DNA of 64,000 nt from DAOTVC01 sp034437215 (GTDB taxonomy: Bacteria; Chloroflexota; Anaerolineae; B4-G1; SLSP01): positions 1-64,000 of the forward strand of contig DAOTVC010000076.1 of assembly GCA_034437215.1 (NCBI GenBank), given 5' to 3'. Position numbers and translations under genes: made by a program. Below, piece after piece: positions 1-8,693 of this stretch. A model generated the notes under the pieces. It saw only the letters and a list, made by a program, of their open reading frames with translations, was not told the origin of the DNA and did not search any database. Positions within the stretch are counted from its first letter, which is position 1. Every line of letters starts with the position of its first letter.

Positions 1-2638
1 TGGTGTTGAAGGCGCCGGTGATGACGTCGACGACCTGGAAGGTGTCCGAGGTCTCGACGGTGAGGCTGATGCCCGGGTACCACCGGACGCCGTCGATCCA
101 CTTGCCCCACGCGGGGGGCTCGATCCGGAAGAGGATCTCCGTCCAGTCCCGCTCGATGCCCGCGTGGTCGTAGATGTAGTCGTAGATGGGTGGGACGCGC
201 GGCGGCGGCAGGTTGGGCGCGATCTCGACGTTGACGGTGATGACGCCCGTCTCGCCGTTCGCCAGCGGGCCGAACTCCCAGCGGGCCCAGAGACCGCCCG
301 GCCCCACGCTCACCGGCAGCGGCGGGTCGGAGACGGAGCCGACGTAGACGGCCTCCATGGGGAAGGTGTTGGAGATCCAGCCCCCGCTCTCGAAGCCGCC
401 GTTGTTGCCGTAGCGGAGGGTGAAGGTGGCGATTTCGCCGGGCTGCACCAGCGGCTCGTATTGGCTCTCGATCCAGAGCTGGGGCGGGATCTTTTCGATG
501 AAGACGGGGTGGGTGTCGACGGGTACCAGCTGAACGCCATCCCAGACCAGGAGCTCCTCCCAGATCTCGGTTCCCGTCCAGACGCAGGGCCGAACGTGGA
601 AGGTCTTGGTGATGGTCGCGGGGACCGGCGTCGTGGGCGGCAGGCTCCACTCCAGGAACCCCATACCGGTAACGATGCTCCCCGCGCTCACCCGGGCACT
701 CTCCAGCCGCAGGTGCGCGGGATCCCAGCTCTCGATGAGCAGCGAGGCGTCCGGCTCCACGATGTCGATCACCTGGATGGTCTGGGAGGTCTCCACACTG
801 ACGACCAGCTCGGGGGTCCAGGGCTCGCCGTTGACGAACTTCTCCCAGTTCCACACCAGGGGCGGAGGTTCGACGACGTGGTAGTCGACGGTCATCCTCC
901 ATCGCGGCACGTCGAGGTGGTCGAAGATCTCGTTCTCGACGATGAGGGTCTCCGAGGGCACCGCCGTCTCCCCGATCCTCACGAAGACGTCGATCCTGTC
1001 GCCCATACCTTGAGGCAGATCACCCAGCTGCCAGGTCACCGACCCCGGCGCCACCTGGTCGGGGTAGGGGTTGGCGTGGAGGAAGGTCACGGTGGGGGGC
1101 AGGTCGCTGCGAATCTCGACGTCGTTCTCGTAGCCCCCCAGGTTCTCGTAGAGCAGGGTGTAGGTGGCGACCTGCCCCGGAAAGACGTCCGGTTGGAAGT
1201 CGGTGTAGAGGACGAGCACGGGCGGGAGCTTCTCGATGGGCACCGTGCGTTCCTCCGGAAGCGTGCCCTCCGTCCAGAGGCTCTCCCTGAGGAGCGTCGT
1301 CGTCCACGTCGAGGGGCGCACGTGGAAGAACTTGGTCATGGTGACCACCTCGGGGAAGGGCGGGATATTCCAGCGGAGGGAGTGGGGGGTGGTGAGAATC
1401 TCGCCCACGGGGGGATCGAGCTCCCAGTCCAGGAGCTCCAGACGGCCGGGGTCCCACTCCTCCAGGAGGCTCAGGGGCTGGACGCCGACGAGGATATCGA
1501 CGACCTTGAGGGTATCGGAGGTCTCGACGGTGGACGTCATGCCGGGCGTCCAGGGCAGATCGTTGACGAACTTCTCCCAGCTGGGCGGCGGGGGCGCTTC
1601 ACTGGGCGCCTCGCAGCGCGTCGTCTGGTCGCTGCTGAAGTCGGTCACCCAGACCTCCGGCGGTTGGGAACCCTCGATGAAGGTGACGCCGCTGTTGTAG
1701 CCGCCGGCGCCGGGGCAGTCGAAGGTGGAGGAGAAGATGGTGACGGGGTTCATGTCCAGGTCGGTCACGAGGATGGTGGTGGTGTGCCAGCCGGAGTGGT
1801 AGAGGAAGCCGTTCTGCGCGTCGTAGTCGATGCCCAGATTGTCCCGGAAGGTATCGGAGATGGCGCCGGTGTAGGTCATGACGGTGGTCCAGGAGTTGGG
1901 CGTCCAGAGGGTGCCCGTCTTGGTCAGCGCGATCTCGTAGACGACGGCGTCGTCGTAGGCGGCGGTGGCGAAGTAGCGGGTGGGGTTGGACCCTTCGCCC
2001 GGCACGACGGCGATGTCGATGATGTTGCCGATCTCCGAGCCGTCGGCGCTGTCGTTGCTGCCCACCTCGTCGTCCATCTCCCAGGCGTTGACGATGGTGC
2101 CATCGAAGGTGATCTCGACGATGTTGTCATCGGCGTTGGAGAGATCGCCGTTGTAGTCGCACAGGAAGTAGGTGTCCGTCTCGGCGTCATAACCGGCGCC
2201 GGTGCGGTTGTCGATCTGCCAGGGCCAGCCGGAGTTCAGGGTGGAGAGGGTCATACTGAACAACAGGGTGTGGGGGGGCGGGTATGCTACGTCGTAGAGG
2301 GTCGGGTTATGGCTGCTCGATTGGCTCTCGTGGGCGTAGCGGACGTGATCGCGGCTGGGGTCGTAGACCAGCCCGATGGTGCTGTAGGACCAGGTGTTGG
2401 TGAAGACCTCGATGACGTCCCCGGCGGCCGCGAGGGAGAGCCGGGGGGAAGCGGGCGCGGCCTGCGCTGCGATCTCGGTACCCGGACGCCGGGGTGCGGT
2501 GGCGACCATGGGGGGCGGGTCCGTCTCGGGAGGGATTGCGGGGAGCGGAGAGGCTCGGGTCGTCTGCTCGAAGACGACGAAGAGCAGGACGGGCAGGGCG
2601 AGGAGGCTCAACCAACAGAAAACTTTACGCCAATTCAT
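1..2638 (-). CDS. Large secreted repeat protein, 3' end beyond window
   Basis: Not recognised as a named family. The frame stays open from an ATG at 2638 to the left edge, about 879 codons, so the C-terminus is missing. AAGGAGG lies five bases before the ATG. The N-terminus (MNWRKVFCWLSLLALPVLLF) is a Sec signal peptide. Residues of about 70 to 330 look like a beta-propeller-type region with phrases such as TYFLCDYNGD and FFATAAYDDA-like strands. After that come modules of about 245 residues that each open with a W-E/G-K-F/W-V/I segment (SWEKFVNDLPWTPG near 1580, WEKFVNGEPWTPE near 850, WGKWIDGVRWYPG near 100) and contain a DUF11-like strand set (VFPGQVATYTLLYENLGG; VQPGEIATFTLRYGNNGG). It is probably a cell-surface adhesin or S-layer-associated protein. 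Function is inference. Confidence 0.8.
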   Translation of the reverse strand, partial: MNWRKVFCWLSLLALPVLLFVVFEQTTRASPLPAIPPETDPPPMVATAPRRPGTEIAAQAAPASPRLSLAAAGDVIEVFTNTWSYSTIGLVYDPSRDHVRYAHESQSSSHNPTLYDVAYPPPHTLLFSMTLSTLNSGWPWQIDNRTGAGYDAETDTYFLCDYNGDLSNADDNIVEITFDGTIVNAWEMDDEVGSNDSADGSEIGNIIDIAVVPGEGSNPTRYFATAAYDDAVVYEIALTKTGTLWTPNSWTTVMTYTGAISDTFRDNLGIDYDAQNGFLYHSGWHTTTILVTDLDMNPVTIFSSTFDCPGAGGYNSGVTFIEGSQPPEVWVTDFSSDQTTRCEAPSEAPPPPSWEKFVNDLPWTPGMTSTVETSDTLKVVDILVGVQPLSLLEEWDPGRLELLDWELDPPVGEILTTPHSLRWNIPPFPEVVTMTKFFHVRPSTWTTTLLRESLWTEGTLPEERTVPIEKLPPVLVLYTDFQPDVFPGQVATYTLLYENLGGYENDVEIRSDLPPTVTFLHANPYPDQVAPGSVTWQLGDLPQGMGDRIDVFVRIGETAVPSETLIVENEIFDHLDVPRWRMTVDYHVVEPPPLVWNWEKFVNGEPWTPELVVSVETSQTIQVIDIVEPDASLLIESWDPAHLRLESARVSAGSIVTGMGFLEWSLPPTTPVPATITKTFHVRPCVWTGTEIWEELLVWDGVQLVPVDTHPVFIEKIPPQLWIESQYEPLVQPGEIATFTLRYGNNGGFESGGWISNTFPMEAVYVGSVSDPPLPVSVGPGGLWARWEFGPLANGETGVITVNVEIAPNLPPPRVPPIYDYIYDHAGIERDWTEILFRIEPPAWGKWIDGVRWYPGISLTVETSDTFQVVDVITGAFNT

Positions 2639-2776
2639 CTCATCCTCCTTGTGAAAGGCTACAGGTTGATAGAAGGATTGGGCTTCGTTACATACTACAC
2701 CTCCTTCGGTGATGAGTCGGGTAGTCTCGTAGTCAGGTGGTCAAGTCGTGACTCTACTGAAAGAACTCTATTTCAC

Positions 2777-2875
2777 CACGGAGAACACTGAGAAGGTCAA
2801 GGAGATAGTGAAATAATTTTAAAAAGGCGCTCTTGTTCCAGATCTTATGAAGGCCAATTCTAAGGAATCTCCGTG
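2777..2875 (+). repeat. MITE-like dispersed repeat, copy A
   Basis: This 99-bp stretch begins CACGGAGA and ends TCTCCGTG, a perfect 8-bp terminal inverted repeat. A second copy lies inverted at 59971-60071, and the two agree at roughly four fifths of positions by eye, including CAAGGAGATAGTGAAATA in the middle. It has no coding capacity and sits between a kinase gene and a secreted-protein gene. The size, the inverted ends and two diverged copies fit a miniature inverted-repeat element. No transposase is visible in the window. Confidence 0.75.
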
Positions 2876-2932
2876 CCCTATGTGGTAAAAAGGCTTTTTC
2901 AGCAGAGTCAACTGTACACCCTGCGAAAAAGG

Positions 2933-5900
2933 TTACTCCCGGGCGTGGTCGTGGGGTAGGGTGAAGTAGAAGGTGGAGCCCGCGCCGGGCTGCGACTCCA
3001 CCCAGATCCGCCCCCCGTGCCGCTCGACGATCTTCTTGCAGCTGGCCAGCCCGATCCCGGTACCCTCGTACTCCTGCACGTCCGTGGGGACCCGGCTGAA
3101 GACCTGGAAGAGGTAGGGTATGTAGGCGGGGGCGATGCCGATGCCGTTATCCTGCACGGCGAAGACCCACGCCCCTGCTTGCCGTTCCGCTCTGACGTGC
3201 ACCTGCGGGCGGTGGCCCGCTCGCTGGAACTTGAGGGCGTTGCCGAGGAGGTTCTGGAAGATCTGCTCCAGCTGGAGGGGATCGGCCCGCACCTGGGGTA
3301 GGGAATCGAAGCTGATCTCGGCCTCCCGCTCCTCGATGGTGAAGCGCAGATAGTGGAGCACCTGCTCCAAAACCTCCTGGGTGTCGATGAGGGCGAAACT
3401 CTGGCTGCGCGCGTCGATCCGCGTGTACTCCAACAGCGCCTTGATCATCCGGTGCATGCGCGCCGCCCCGTCGACGGCGTAGCCGATGTACTCGCAGGCC
3501 GTCTCGTCCAACTCGTCGCCGTACCGCTCCACCAGCAGGTCCATGAAGCCTCGCACCATGCGCAGGGGCTCCCGTAGGTCGTGGGAGATGACCCGAGCGA
3601 ACTGTTCCAGCTCCGCGTTGGTATGCAGCAGGCGCGCCGCGTACTCCTCGCGCTCCAGCTCGGCCTGCTTGCGGGCCGTGATCTCCTGCACCACACCCAA
3701 CATGCGGACCGCCCGTCCCTGCTCGTCACGGAATACATCCCCTGCCTCCGCCAGCCAGTGAACGCTGCCGTCAGGCCAGAGGATGCGGTGCTCGATGCTG
3801 TAGTCGCCCCCCTCGTCGATGCAGGCCTGCACCGCGTCGGTCAGCGGCTTGCGGTCGTCGGGATGGACGTATCCCAGGAAGTCCTCGTAGCTGCCCTCGA
3901 ACTCCCCCGGTCCCAGGCCAAAGAGGGGCTCGATCTGGCCCGTCCAGAAGAGCTCCCCCGTCGTGATGTCCCAATCCCAGCTGCCGACCCGGGCGGCGCG
4001 TTGGGCCAGCGAGTAGCGCTCCTCGCTCTCGCGCAGGGCCTCCTCCAGCCGCTTCTGCTCGGCGATGTCGATGAGGTAGCCGTAGACGGGCTCCTGGGGG
4101 TCCTTGCCCGCGCTGCGGGAGTATTCGTGGACCCAGCGATACTCGCCGTTGCTGCAGCGGAGGCGGTAGTCGTGCTCGATGAAGTCCGGGGCGTCGGGAT
4201 CGCTCCTGACGATCTCCCAGTTCCCTTCGTGGATAGCACGAATACGCTCTGCATCCTCGGGGTGGAGGAAGTCGTAGAAGGTCCTCCCGAGGAGCTCCTC
4301 GGGGCGGTACCCGAACTGCGCGACGTTGGAGGAGGCGTAGAGCACGACGCTGCCCTCGGGTGCGGAGGTCCATTTGAAGGTCACCACCGGCCCCTCGTCG
4401 AAGAGCTGCCGCTCCATCCGCAGGGACTCCTCCATCTGCCGGTGCTCGGTGACGTCCAGGGCGACGAGGATGGCGCCGCCGACGCCCTCGTCGTACTCGA
4501 TGGGCGCCATGCGGCACTCGTAGAAGGTCTGCTGTCCCCCCTCGGTGGTGAAGCTGCCCTCGTAAGCCTGCAACTCCCCCCTCTCGAAGACGGCGTCGAA
4601 GCGGGTGCGGATCTCGGCCGCCACCTCCGTCGGGAGGTGATCGTAGAGGTTGGTGCCCTCGACCTCCGTGCAGGGGACCGGGGCGTGCTGGGTGCAGTTG
4701 ATGAAGATAATGGTGCCGTCGCGGGAGAGGGTGGCGATGAGGGCCGGGGCCGTCTCGACGAGGGAGCGCCAGCGGGCCACGGCCTCGTGCAGCCGGGCCT
4801 CCGTTCTCTTCTGGCGGGTGATGTCCTGCCCGACCTCGACGACGCCGTTGACCTCCCCGGCGCTGTTTCGGGTGGGGTAGGCCCGCAGCACGAAGATTCT
4901 GCCGTCGGGCGTCGTCACCTCCGTCTCCTGGTACTCGCCACTTTCGAAGGCCTCCAGGACGGGGCACTCCTCGCAGGGCCGCTGCCGTGCGTGCCAGACC
5001 TCGTAACAGTGGCGGCCCTGCAGCGCCTCCAGGGAGAGGCCGACGGAGGCCGCCGAGGCCCGGTTGGCCCAGGCGATCTCCAGCTCCGGGCCGGTGTAGT
5101 AGGCGACCATGTTCGAGACGGCCTCGAGGATGAGGGCCTTCTCATGCTCCGACCGGCGCAGGGCCTCCTCGGCCCGGCGGCGCTCCGTCACGTCGCGACC
5201 GATACTGAGGAGGTAGTGCTCGTCCACAGGAACGTAGTCGGCGAGGAACTCCCGGCGCTCTCCCGTCGCCTTCAGGTGATAGGAGACCTCAGTGCGCTGG
5301 ATCTCCCCGCTCTCCAGGGTCTTCCGGATTTCTGCCGCGACTTGGGGCTTTTCTGCAAAGAATACCTCCACTGTCGAGTGCAGGAGTTCCGTCATTCGCG
5401 CTCCCGTCATGGCCAGGGCTGCAAGATTGGCCTCACTCAGGACAATCTGCCCGTCTTCCAACTTCTCCCAGAGAACGACGGGATCGGGTATGGCCTCGAA
5501 GGTGTGGCGAAAGAGCTCCTCGCTCTGTCGCCAGGCGGCCTCCGCTGCCCGGCGAGCGGCGATCTCCCGCTCCATCTCGCGGTTGGCCCGCGTGAGCTCG
5601 AGGGTGCGCTCGGTGACCCGCGCCTCCAGCTCCGCATGTGCCTCCTGGAGCGCGCGCCGGGTCTCCTGCCTCTCGATGGCGTAGATGAGGGCGTGGGCCA
5701 GGAGCGAGCCGCTCATCTCCCGCTTGAAGAGGTAGTCCTCGGCCCCGGCCCGCACCGTCTCCTGTGCCAGGGCCTCGTCCTGCCGCCCCGTCAATACCAC
5801 GATGGGGACGTCGGGGGCGTAGGTGTGCAGGGAGGCGAAGGTCTCGCCCGCCCGACTGTCGGGCAGGTCCAGGTCGGTGAGCACGACGTCGATGCCCCCG

Positions 5901-6064
5901 CGACCCAGCCGGGCCAGGGCCGCCGAGAGCCGTCCCACCTGCTCCACCTCGAAGCGGGGCAGCTCCCATCCGAGCCGGGAGGCTTCGGAGAGCGCCTCAT
6001 GGATGAGGCGCGCGTCTCCCGGGCTGTCTTCGACGGAGAGGACGGTGATCACTCGCTTCTGCAT
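2933..6064 (-). CDS. Receiver-PAS hybrid histidine kinase
   Basis: Sensor kinase of 1,043 residues from the ATG at 6064, which is preceded by AGAGGAAA. An upstream in-frame TTG at 6124 has no ribosome site. Domain order: receiver (about 5-130, phosphoacceptor Asp64 in VVLTDLDLP), a coiled coil, five PAS domains (about 185-300, 305-420, 430-545, 550-670, 680-800), HisKA with the site His828 in ISHDLREPL, then HATPase with NALKF, DNGIGI and GTGIGLA boxes. The second PAS has a cysteine cluster (CYEVWHARQRPCEECP) that could hold a cofactor. No transmembrane segment is seen, so it should be cytoplasmic. The receiver at the N-terminus resembles the Rcp1-type group. Its signal and partner are unknown. 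It lies 450 bases beyond the end of the preceding operon, with palindromes between. Confidence 0.93.
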   Translation of the reverse strand: MQKRVITVLSVEDSPGDARLIHEALSEASRLGWELPRFEVEQVGRLSAALARLGRGGIDVVLTDLDLPDSRAGETFASLHTYAPDVPIVVLTGRQDEALAQETVRAGAEDYLFKREMSGSLLAHALIYAIERQETRRALQEAHAELEARVTERTLELTRANREMEREIAARRAAEAAWRQSEELFRHTFEAIPDPVVLWEKLEDGQIVLSEANLAALAMTGARMTELLHSTVEVFFAEKPQVAAEIRKTLESGEIQRTEVSYHLKATGERREFLADYVPVDEHYLLSIGRDVTERRRAEEALRRSEHEKALILEAVSNMVAYYTGPELEIAWANRASAASVGLSLEALQGRHCYEVWHARQRPCEECPVLEAFESGEYQETEVTTPDGRIFVLRAYPTRNSAGEVNGVVEVGQDITRQKRTEARLHEAVARWRSLVETAPALIATLSRDGTIIFINCTQHAPVPCTEVEGTNLYDHLPTEVAAEIRTRFDAVFERGELQAYEGSFTTEGGQQTFYECRMAPIEYDEGVGGAILVALDVTEHRQMEESLRMERQLFDEGPVVTFKWTSAPEGSVVLYASSNVAQFGYRPEELLGRTFYDFLHPEDAERIRAIHEGNWEIVRSDPDAPDFIEHDYRLRCSNGEYRWVHEYSRSAGKDPQEPVYGYLIDIAEQKRLEEALRESEERYSLAQRAARVGSWDWDITTGELFWTGQIEPLFGLGPGEFEGSYEDFLGYVHPDDRKPLTDAVQACIDEGGDYSIEHRILWPDGSVHWLAEAGDVFRDEQGRAVRMLGVVQEITARKQAELEREEYAARLLHTNAELEQFARVISHDLREPLRMVRGFMDLLVERYGDELDETACEYIGYAVDGAARMHRMIKALLEYTRIDARSQSFALIDTQEVLEQVLHYLRFTIEEREAEISFDSLPQVRADPLQLEQIFQNLLGNALKFQRAGHRPQVHVRAERQAGAWVFAVQDNGIGIAPAYIPYLFQVFSRVPTDVQEYEGTGIGLASCKKIVERHGGRIWVESQPGAGSTFYFTLPHDHARE

Positions 6065-6516
6065 CTCGCGTTTCCTCTGGAGGGCTTTCGTTACCTCGTA
6101 GATCGACTCTGATCTGCGAGGCAAGTGTGTGCTGTTGCGCCGCGGGGACGTTGTACGAGACTGCTACTCGGTAACTTGTCCCATCTTCAGTATAAGTGAA
6201 GCCGGCCTTTAGTCAAAACAAGGTTTGCACGACTATCGCACTTGGCTGAAAAGTGCTCGTAGCCCCCGTCTCGGGGGGCGAGTCTGGCGTAAAGCCGGAG
6301 CGCAAAAGCCGGTTTTTTGTCCAAACGCCCCGGGGACGGGGGTTTTAGCTGTGGTTTTGGTGGGCCGCCTTTGGCGGCCCACCAAAACCAACTAAGGATT
6401 GCCCCCTCCGCGCGCGGAGCGCAGCGACGCGCCGGGGAGGGGGCAGGAATGAGGTAATGCCTCATTTGCTGGCTGCTGTAGCGAGGGGGGCGCGTGGTCG
6501 ACGACGCCGCGCACGG
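6065..6516. other. Intergenic stretch rich in palindromes, no gene
   Basis: 452 bases without a supported gene. A 92-codon open frame (6187-6465, minus) runs through the palindromes and has a biased composition, so it is rejected. The space holds an imperfect C/G hairpin near 6250-6265, a perfect 18-bp stem at 6352-6390 and a GC-rich inverted repeat at about 6399-6442 (GCCCCCTCC paired with GGAGGGGGC). It should also contain the promoter of the kinase gene at 6064, which I could not place. Confidence 0.6.
6352..6390. repeat. Perfect 18-bp stem-loop palindrome
   Basis: TGGTTTTGGTGGGCCGCC (6352-6369) is followed by the loop TTT and its exact reverse complement (6373-6390). There is no U-tract on either side, so it does not look like a simple terminator. 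It belongs to the group of long-stem, short-loop palindromes scattered through the intergenic spaces of this window. Confidence 0.85.
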
Positions 6517-7269
6517 CTACGGTGCGAGGAGCGCGCCTTCCACCAGGGCGTCACGCCGGAAGAGGGCCACCGAGGGGTCGGGCAGCATCTCGTCCAGGGC
6601 GAGGATGCCCGGTCCGAAGGTCTTGCGGAGGAAGATGTAGCGCGAGGAGAGGTGGAGGGCCTCCGTCACCCGGTCGTAGTGGACCGAGAGGGGGGCGCCC
6701 CGCTTGACGATCACGAGCCGGTCGGGCCGCCGGAGGTCGAGGGCGATGATGGCGAGAGTGCCGTCGATGAGGTGGACGCTGGAGGTGAGCGCGTCCAGGT
6801 AGTCGTCGTTGGAGGCGGTGGGAGGGAGGCGGTCGATGAGACGAAAGATGACCTCGCTGTCGACCTCGGCGGCCCGCGGAAGGTGGAAGCGCGCGAAGAG
6901 CCCGTCGTCGTTGGAGATGTGACCGTTGTGGATGCCGACGACGTGACCGGTGTGGAGAGGGTGGTTGTTCTGGTTGTTGGCGGGGCTGCCCTGGGTAGGG
7001 TGGCGGGCGTGGCCCAGCAGCAGGAGGGTGTCGTTGTCCAGGGCGCTCAACACGCGCTCGAACTCGGTGCTCTTTACGAAAGCCGAGGCGGGGATGGGGG
7101 CCTTGTGAAGGGCGACCTCTCCATCCGTCCGCACCAGGGCGATCCCGGTTGCATCCCGACCCCGCACCTCGTTGGCGAGCAGGTTCTGGACGAAGAGCCG
7201 GCGGACGTGGCGCAGATCGGCTGCGCTCCGCCTCCGGGGGGCCAGCAGCACGCCGGCTAAGCCGCACAT
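6517..7269 (-). CDS. Class II glutamine amidotransferase
   Basis: Stand-alone Ntn-hydrolase glutaminase of 250 residues that should release ammonia from glutamine. Cys2 directly after the initiator Met (MCGLAGVLL) is the family nucleophile. Other family motifs are RGRDATGIA, GHARHPTQGSPANNQNNHP and HNGHISND (the Asn and Gly of the oxyanion site). There is no fused synthase, transferase or sugar-isomerase domain, so this is not GlmS, PurF or AsnB. It lies 21 bases downstream of an amidoligase-like gene, an arrangement in which the glutaminase would supply nitrogen or act in reverse as an amidohydrolase. That link is inference. It is the last gene of the GTPase-roadblock cluster. Confidence 0.9.
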   Translation of the reverse strand: MCGLAGVLLAPRRRSAADLRHVRRLFVQNLLANEVRGRDATGIALVRTDGEVALHKAPIPASAFVKSTEFERVLSALDNDTLLLLGHARHPTQGSPANNQNNHPLHTGHVVGIHNGHISNDDGLFARFHLPRAAEVDSEVIFRLIDRLPPTASNDDYLDALTSSVHLIDGTLAIIALDLRRPDRLVIVKRGAPLSVHYDRVTEALHLSSRYIFLRKTFGPGILALDEMLPDPSVALFRRDALVEGALLAP

Positions 7270-7290
7270 CGCTTCTCGCTCACAGGATTC

Positions 7291-8580
7291 TCACAGGCGA
7301 AAGGCCATCGTGCCGAGACGGGCGTCCCAGCGCAGGCCCCGCACTCTATCGAGGCGGGCGAGGCGCTCCTCTATCTCCTGCGGGGTGAGCAGGAGCGCCC
7401 GGGCGACCTCCCCCTGCCAGATCTCCTCTGCAGCACAGCCCGTGGCGACCGCCAGCTCGATGGTCCGCATCAGACGACGGTCCGTCTGATCCAGACCCAG
7501 CTCGTCGCACCTGGCCCGCTCGGCGAGCAGGGCCTCGATCTCCTCCCAGCTCCGTCCCGCGGCGCGCAGGAGGCTGTTGGGACTCTCGGCGAGCAGCACC
7601 AGCACCTCGAAGGAGGGATTGTACTCCCAGCGGTCGAAGACGGGCTTCAGCAGCGCGAGCAGCTCCCGGCTGCCCGCGCGCAGCTCCTCGAGAACCTCGT
7701 CGGTGACCGCCTGGGTGTCGCTCGTCGCCAGCCGCCCCCGGTTGTTGCTCAGCCGGTCGAGGACCTCCACCTTGCGCCGCCATTCGTGGATGCGGCCCAC
7801 GTGGATCACGCCGTACTGCGAGAGCTCCACCGCCTTGAGGACGACGGCGAGGAAGAGGAAGGTCTTGGCGACGATGGAGGTGGGGGCCAGGTCGGCGTCG
7901 GGGAAGCGAAACTCGAGGTGGAAGTCCGCCACGTTCCCCGCCGCATCGAACTGGACGTGCTCGAGGTTGAGGAAGTTGTTGTGCTCCGGCACGGCGTAGC
8001 TCTCCCGCAGCCGCTGTTGAATCTGGGGCATGGCGTTGGGGACGGGGGACCATTTGACCATCTCCAGGTGGCTCGTGTAGTTGCGGCGCCGGCAGAGGGC
8101 CGCGCGGGAGGCCCCGCCGCTGGTGAGAAAGCGGAGCTCCGGGGCGTAGCGCCGCACCAGATTCCAGACATTGGCGAGGACGATCTCGGGTACCGGCTCC
8201 GCGAGGGTGGGCGTGAGGACGTGGAAGTGGAGGCCGCAGGTGGGACGGGCGCGGATGCCCGGTGGCAGGAGGGCGAAGATGGCCCGGTACTGCTCCAGCA
8301 GGGCCTTGTAGTAGGGTTGGCGTCCGATGATCTGGATCTCCACCCCGCAGTGCTCGTTCTCGACGTCGTAGACGCCGTAGGTGCCCAGGTCGGTCAGATC
8401 GCGGGAGGGCTGCAGGATCTCCACGAGGCGGGGGAAGAATTCCTCCTTGCGCAGCCCCTTGGGGAGGGCGAACTCCAGCTCCGTACCGATCTTGACGGTC
8501 CGGTAGAGGAGGTCCTTCCAGTAGAGGGCGTCCTCGTGGCTGAGGGTGTCGTCCCGGCGGAAGAGGATGGGCTCCTTCAT
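7291..8580 (-). CDS. Amidoligase-like enzyme of the GCS superfamily
   Basis: Predicted ATP-dependent carboxylate-amine ligase of 429 residues. Visible motifs of the glutamate-cysteine-ligase-like amidoligase fold are the early E-x-E in KIGTELEFAL, the H-x-H in TCGLHFHVLTP and the later HLEFRFPDADLAPT with conserved Glu and Arg. The family condenses a carboxylate with an amine through an acyl phosphate. Here the substrate is unknown; a peptide tail or a small amino acid conjugate is possible. An AGGA lies six bases before the ATG. The next gene, 21 bases on, is a class II glutamine amidotransferase, a pairing described for predicted amide-forming systems. Residues past about 330 form a helical C-terminal extension. 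The motif assignment is by eye; a profile search would settle it. Confidence 0.75.
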   Translation of the reverse strand: MKEPILFRRDDTLSHEDALYWKDLLYRTVKIGTELEFALPKGLRKEEFFPRLVEILQPSRDLTDLGTYGVYDVENEHCGVEIQIIGRQPYYKALLEQYRAIFALLPPGIRARPTCGLHFHVLTPTLAEPVPEIVLANVWNLVRRYAPELRFLTSGGASRAALCRRRNYTSHLEMVKWSPVPNAMPQIQQRLRESYAVPEHNNFLNLEHVQFDAAGNVADFHLEFRFPDADLAPTSIVAKTFLFLAVVLKAVELSQYGVIHVGRIHEWRRKVEVLDRLSNNRGRLATSDTQAVTDEVLEELRAGSRELLALLKPVFDRWEYNPSFEVLVLLAESPNSLLRAAGRSWEEIEALLAERARCDELGLDQTDRRLMRTIELAVATGCAAEEIWQGEVARALLLTPQEIEERLARLDRVRGLRWDARLGTMAFRL

Positions 8581-8693
8581 AACAGGTCCTGTTCCACGGG
8601 GTCGCCGGAGGGAGGCGAGGACACCCCACTGTGATAAGGGGTGTCCTTGCCTCCTACCATCCGGCTCCTCCGTCCCACACTATAACGTCCAGC

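Noticed and set aside
164..2791. 875-codon open frame on the plus strand
   Set aside because: Antisense to a secreted protein with signal peptide and ribosome site. Its composition (long runs of V, G, D, E, R) is typical of the complement of a GC-rich gene.
3581..6112. 843-codon plus-strand frame opposite the receiver-PAS kinase
   Set aside because: Shadow of a gene with clear kinase motifs on the minus strand; no domain found in it.
6187..6465. 92-codon minus-strand frame
   Set aside because: It lies across palindromes, has no ribosome site worth noting and a biased composition.
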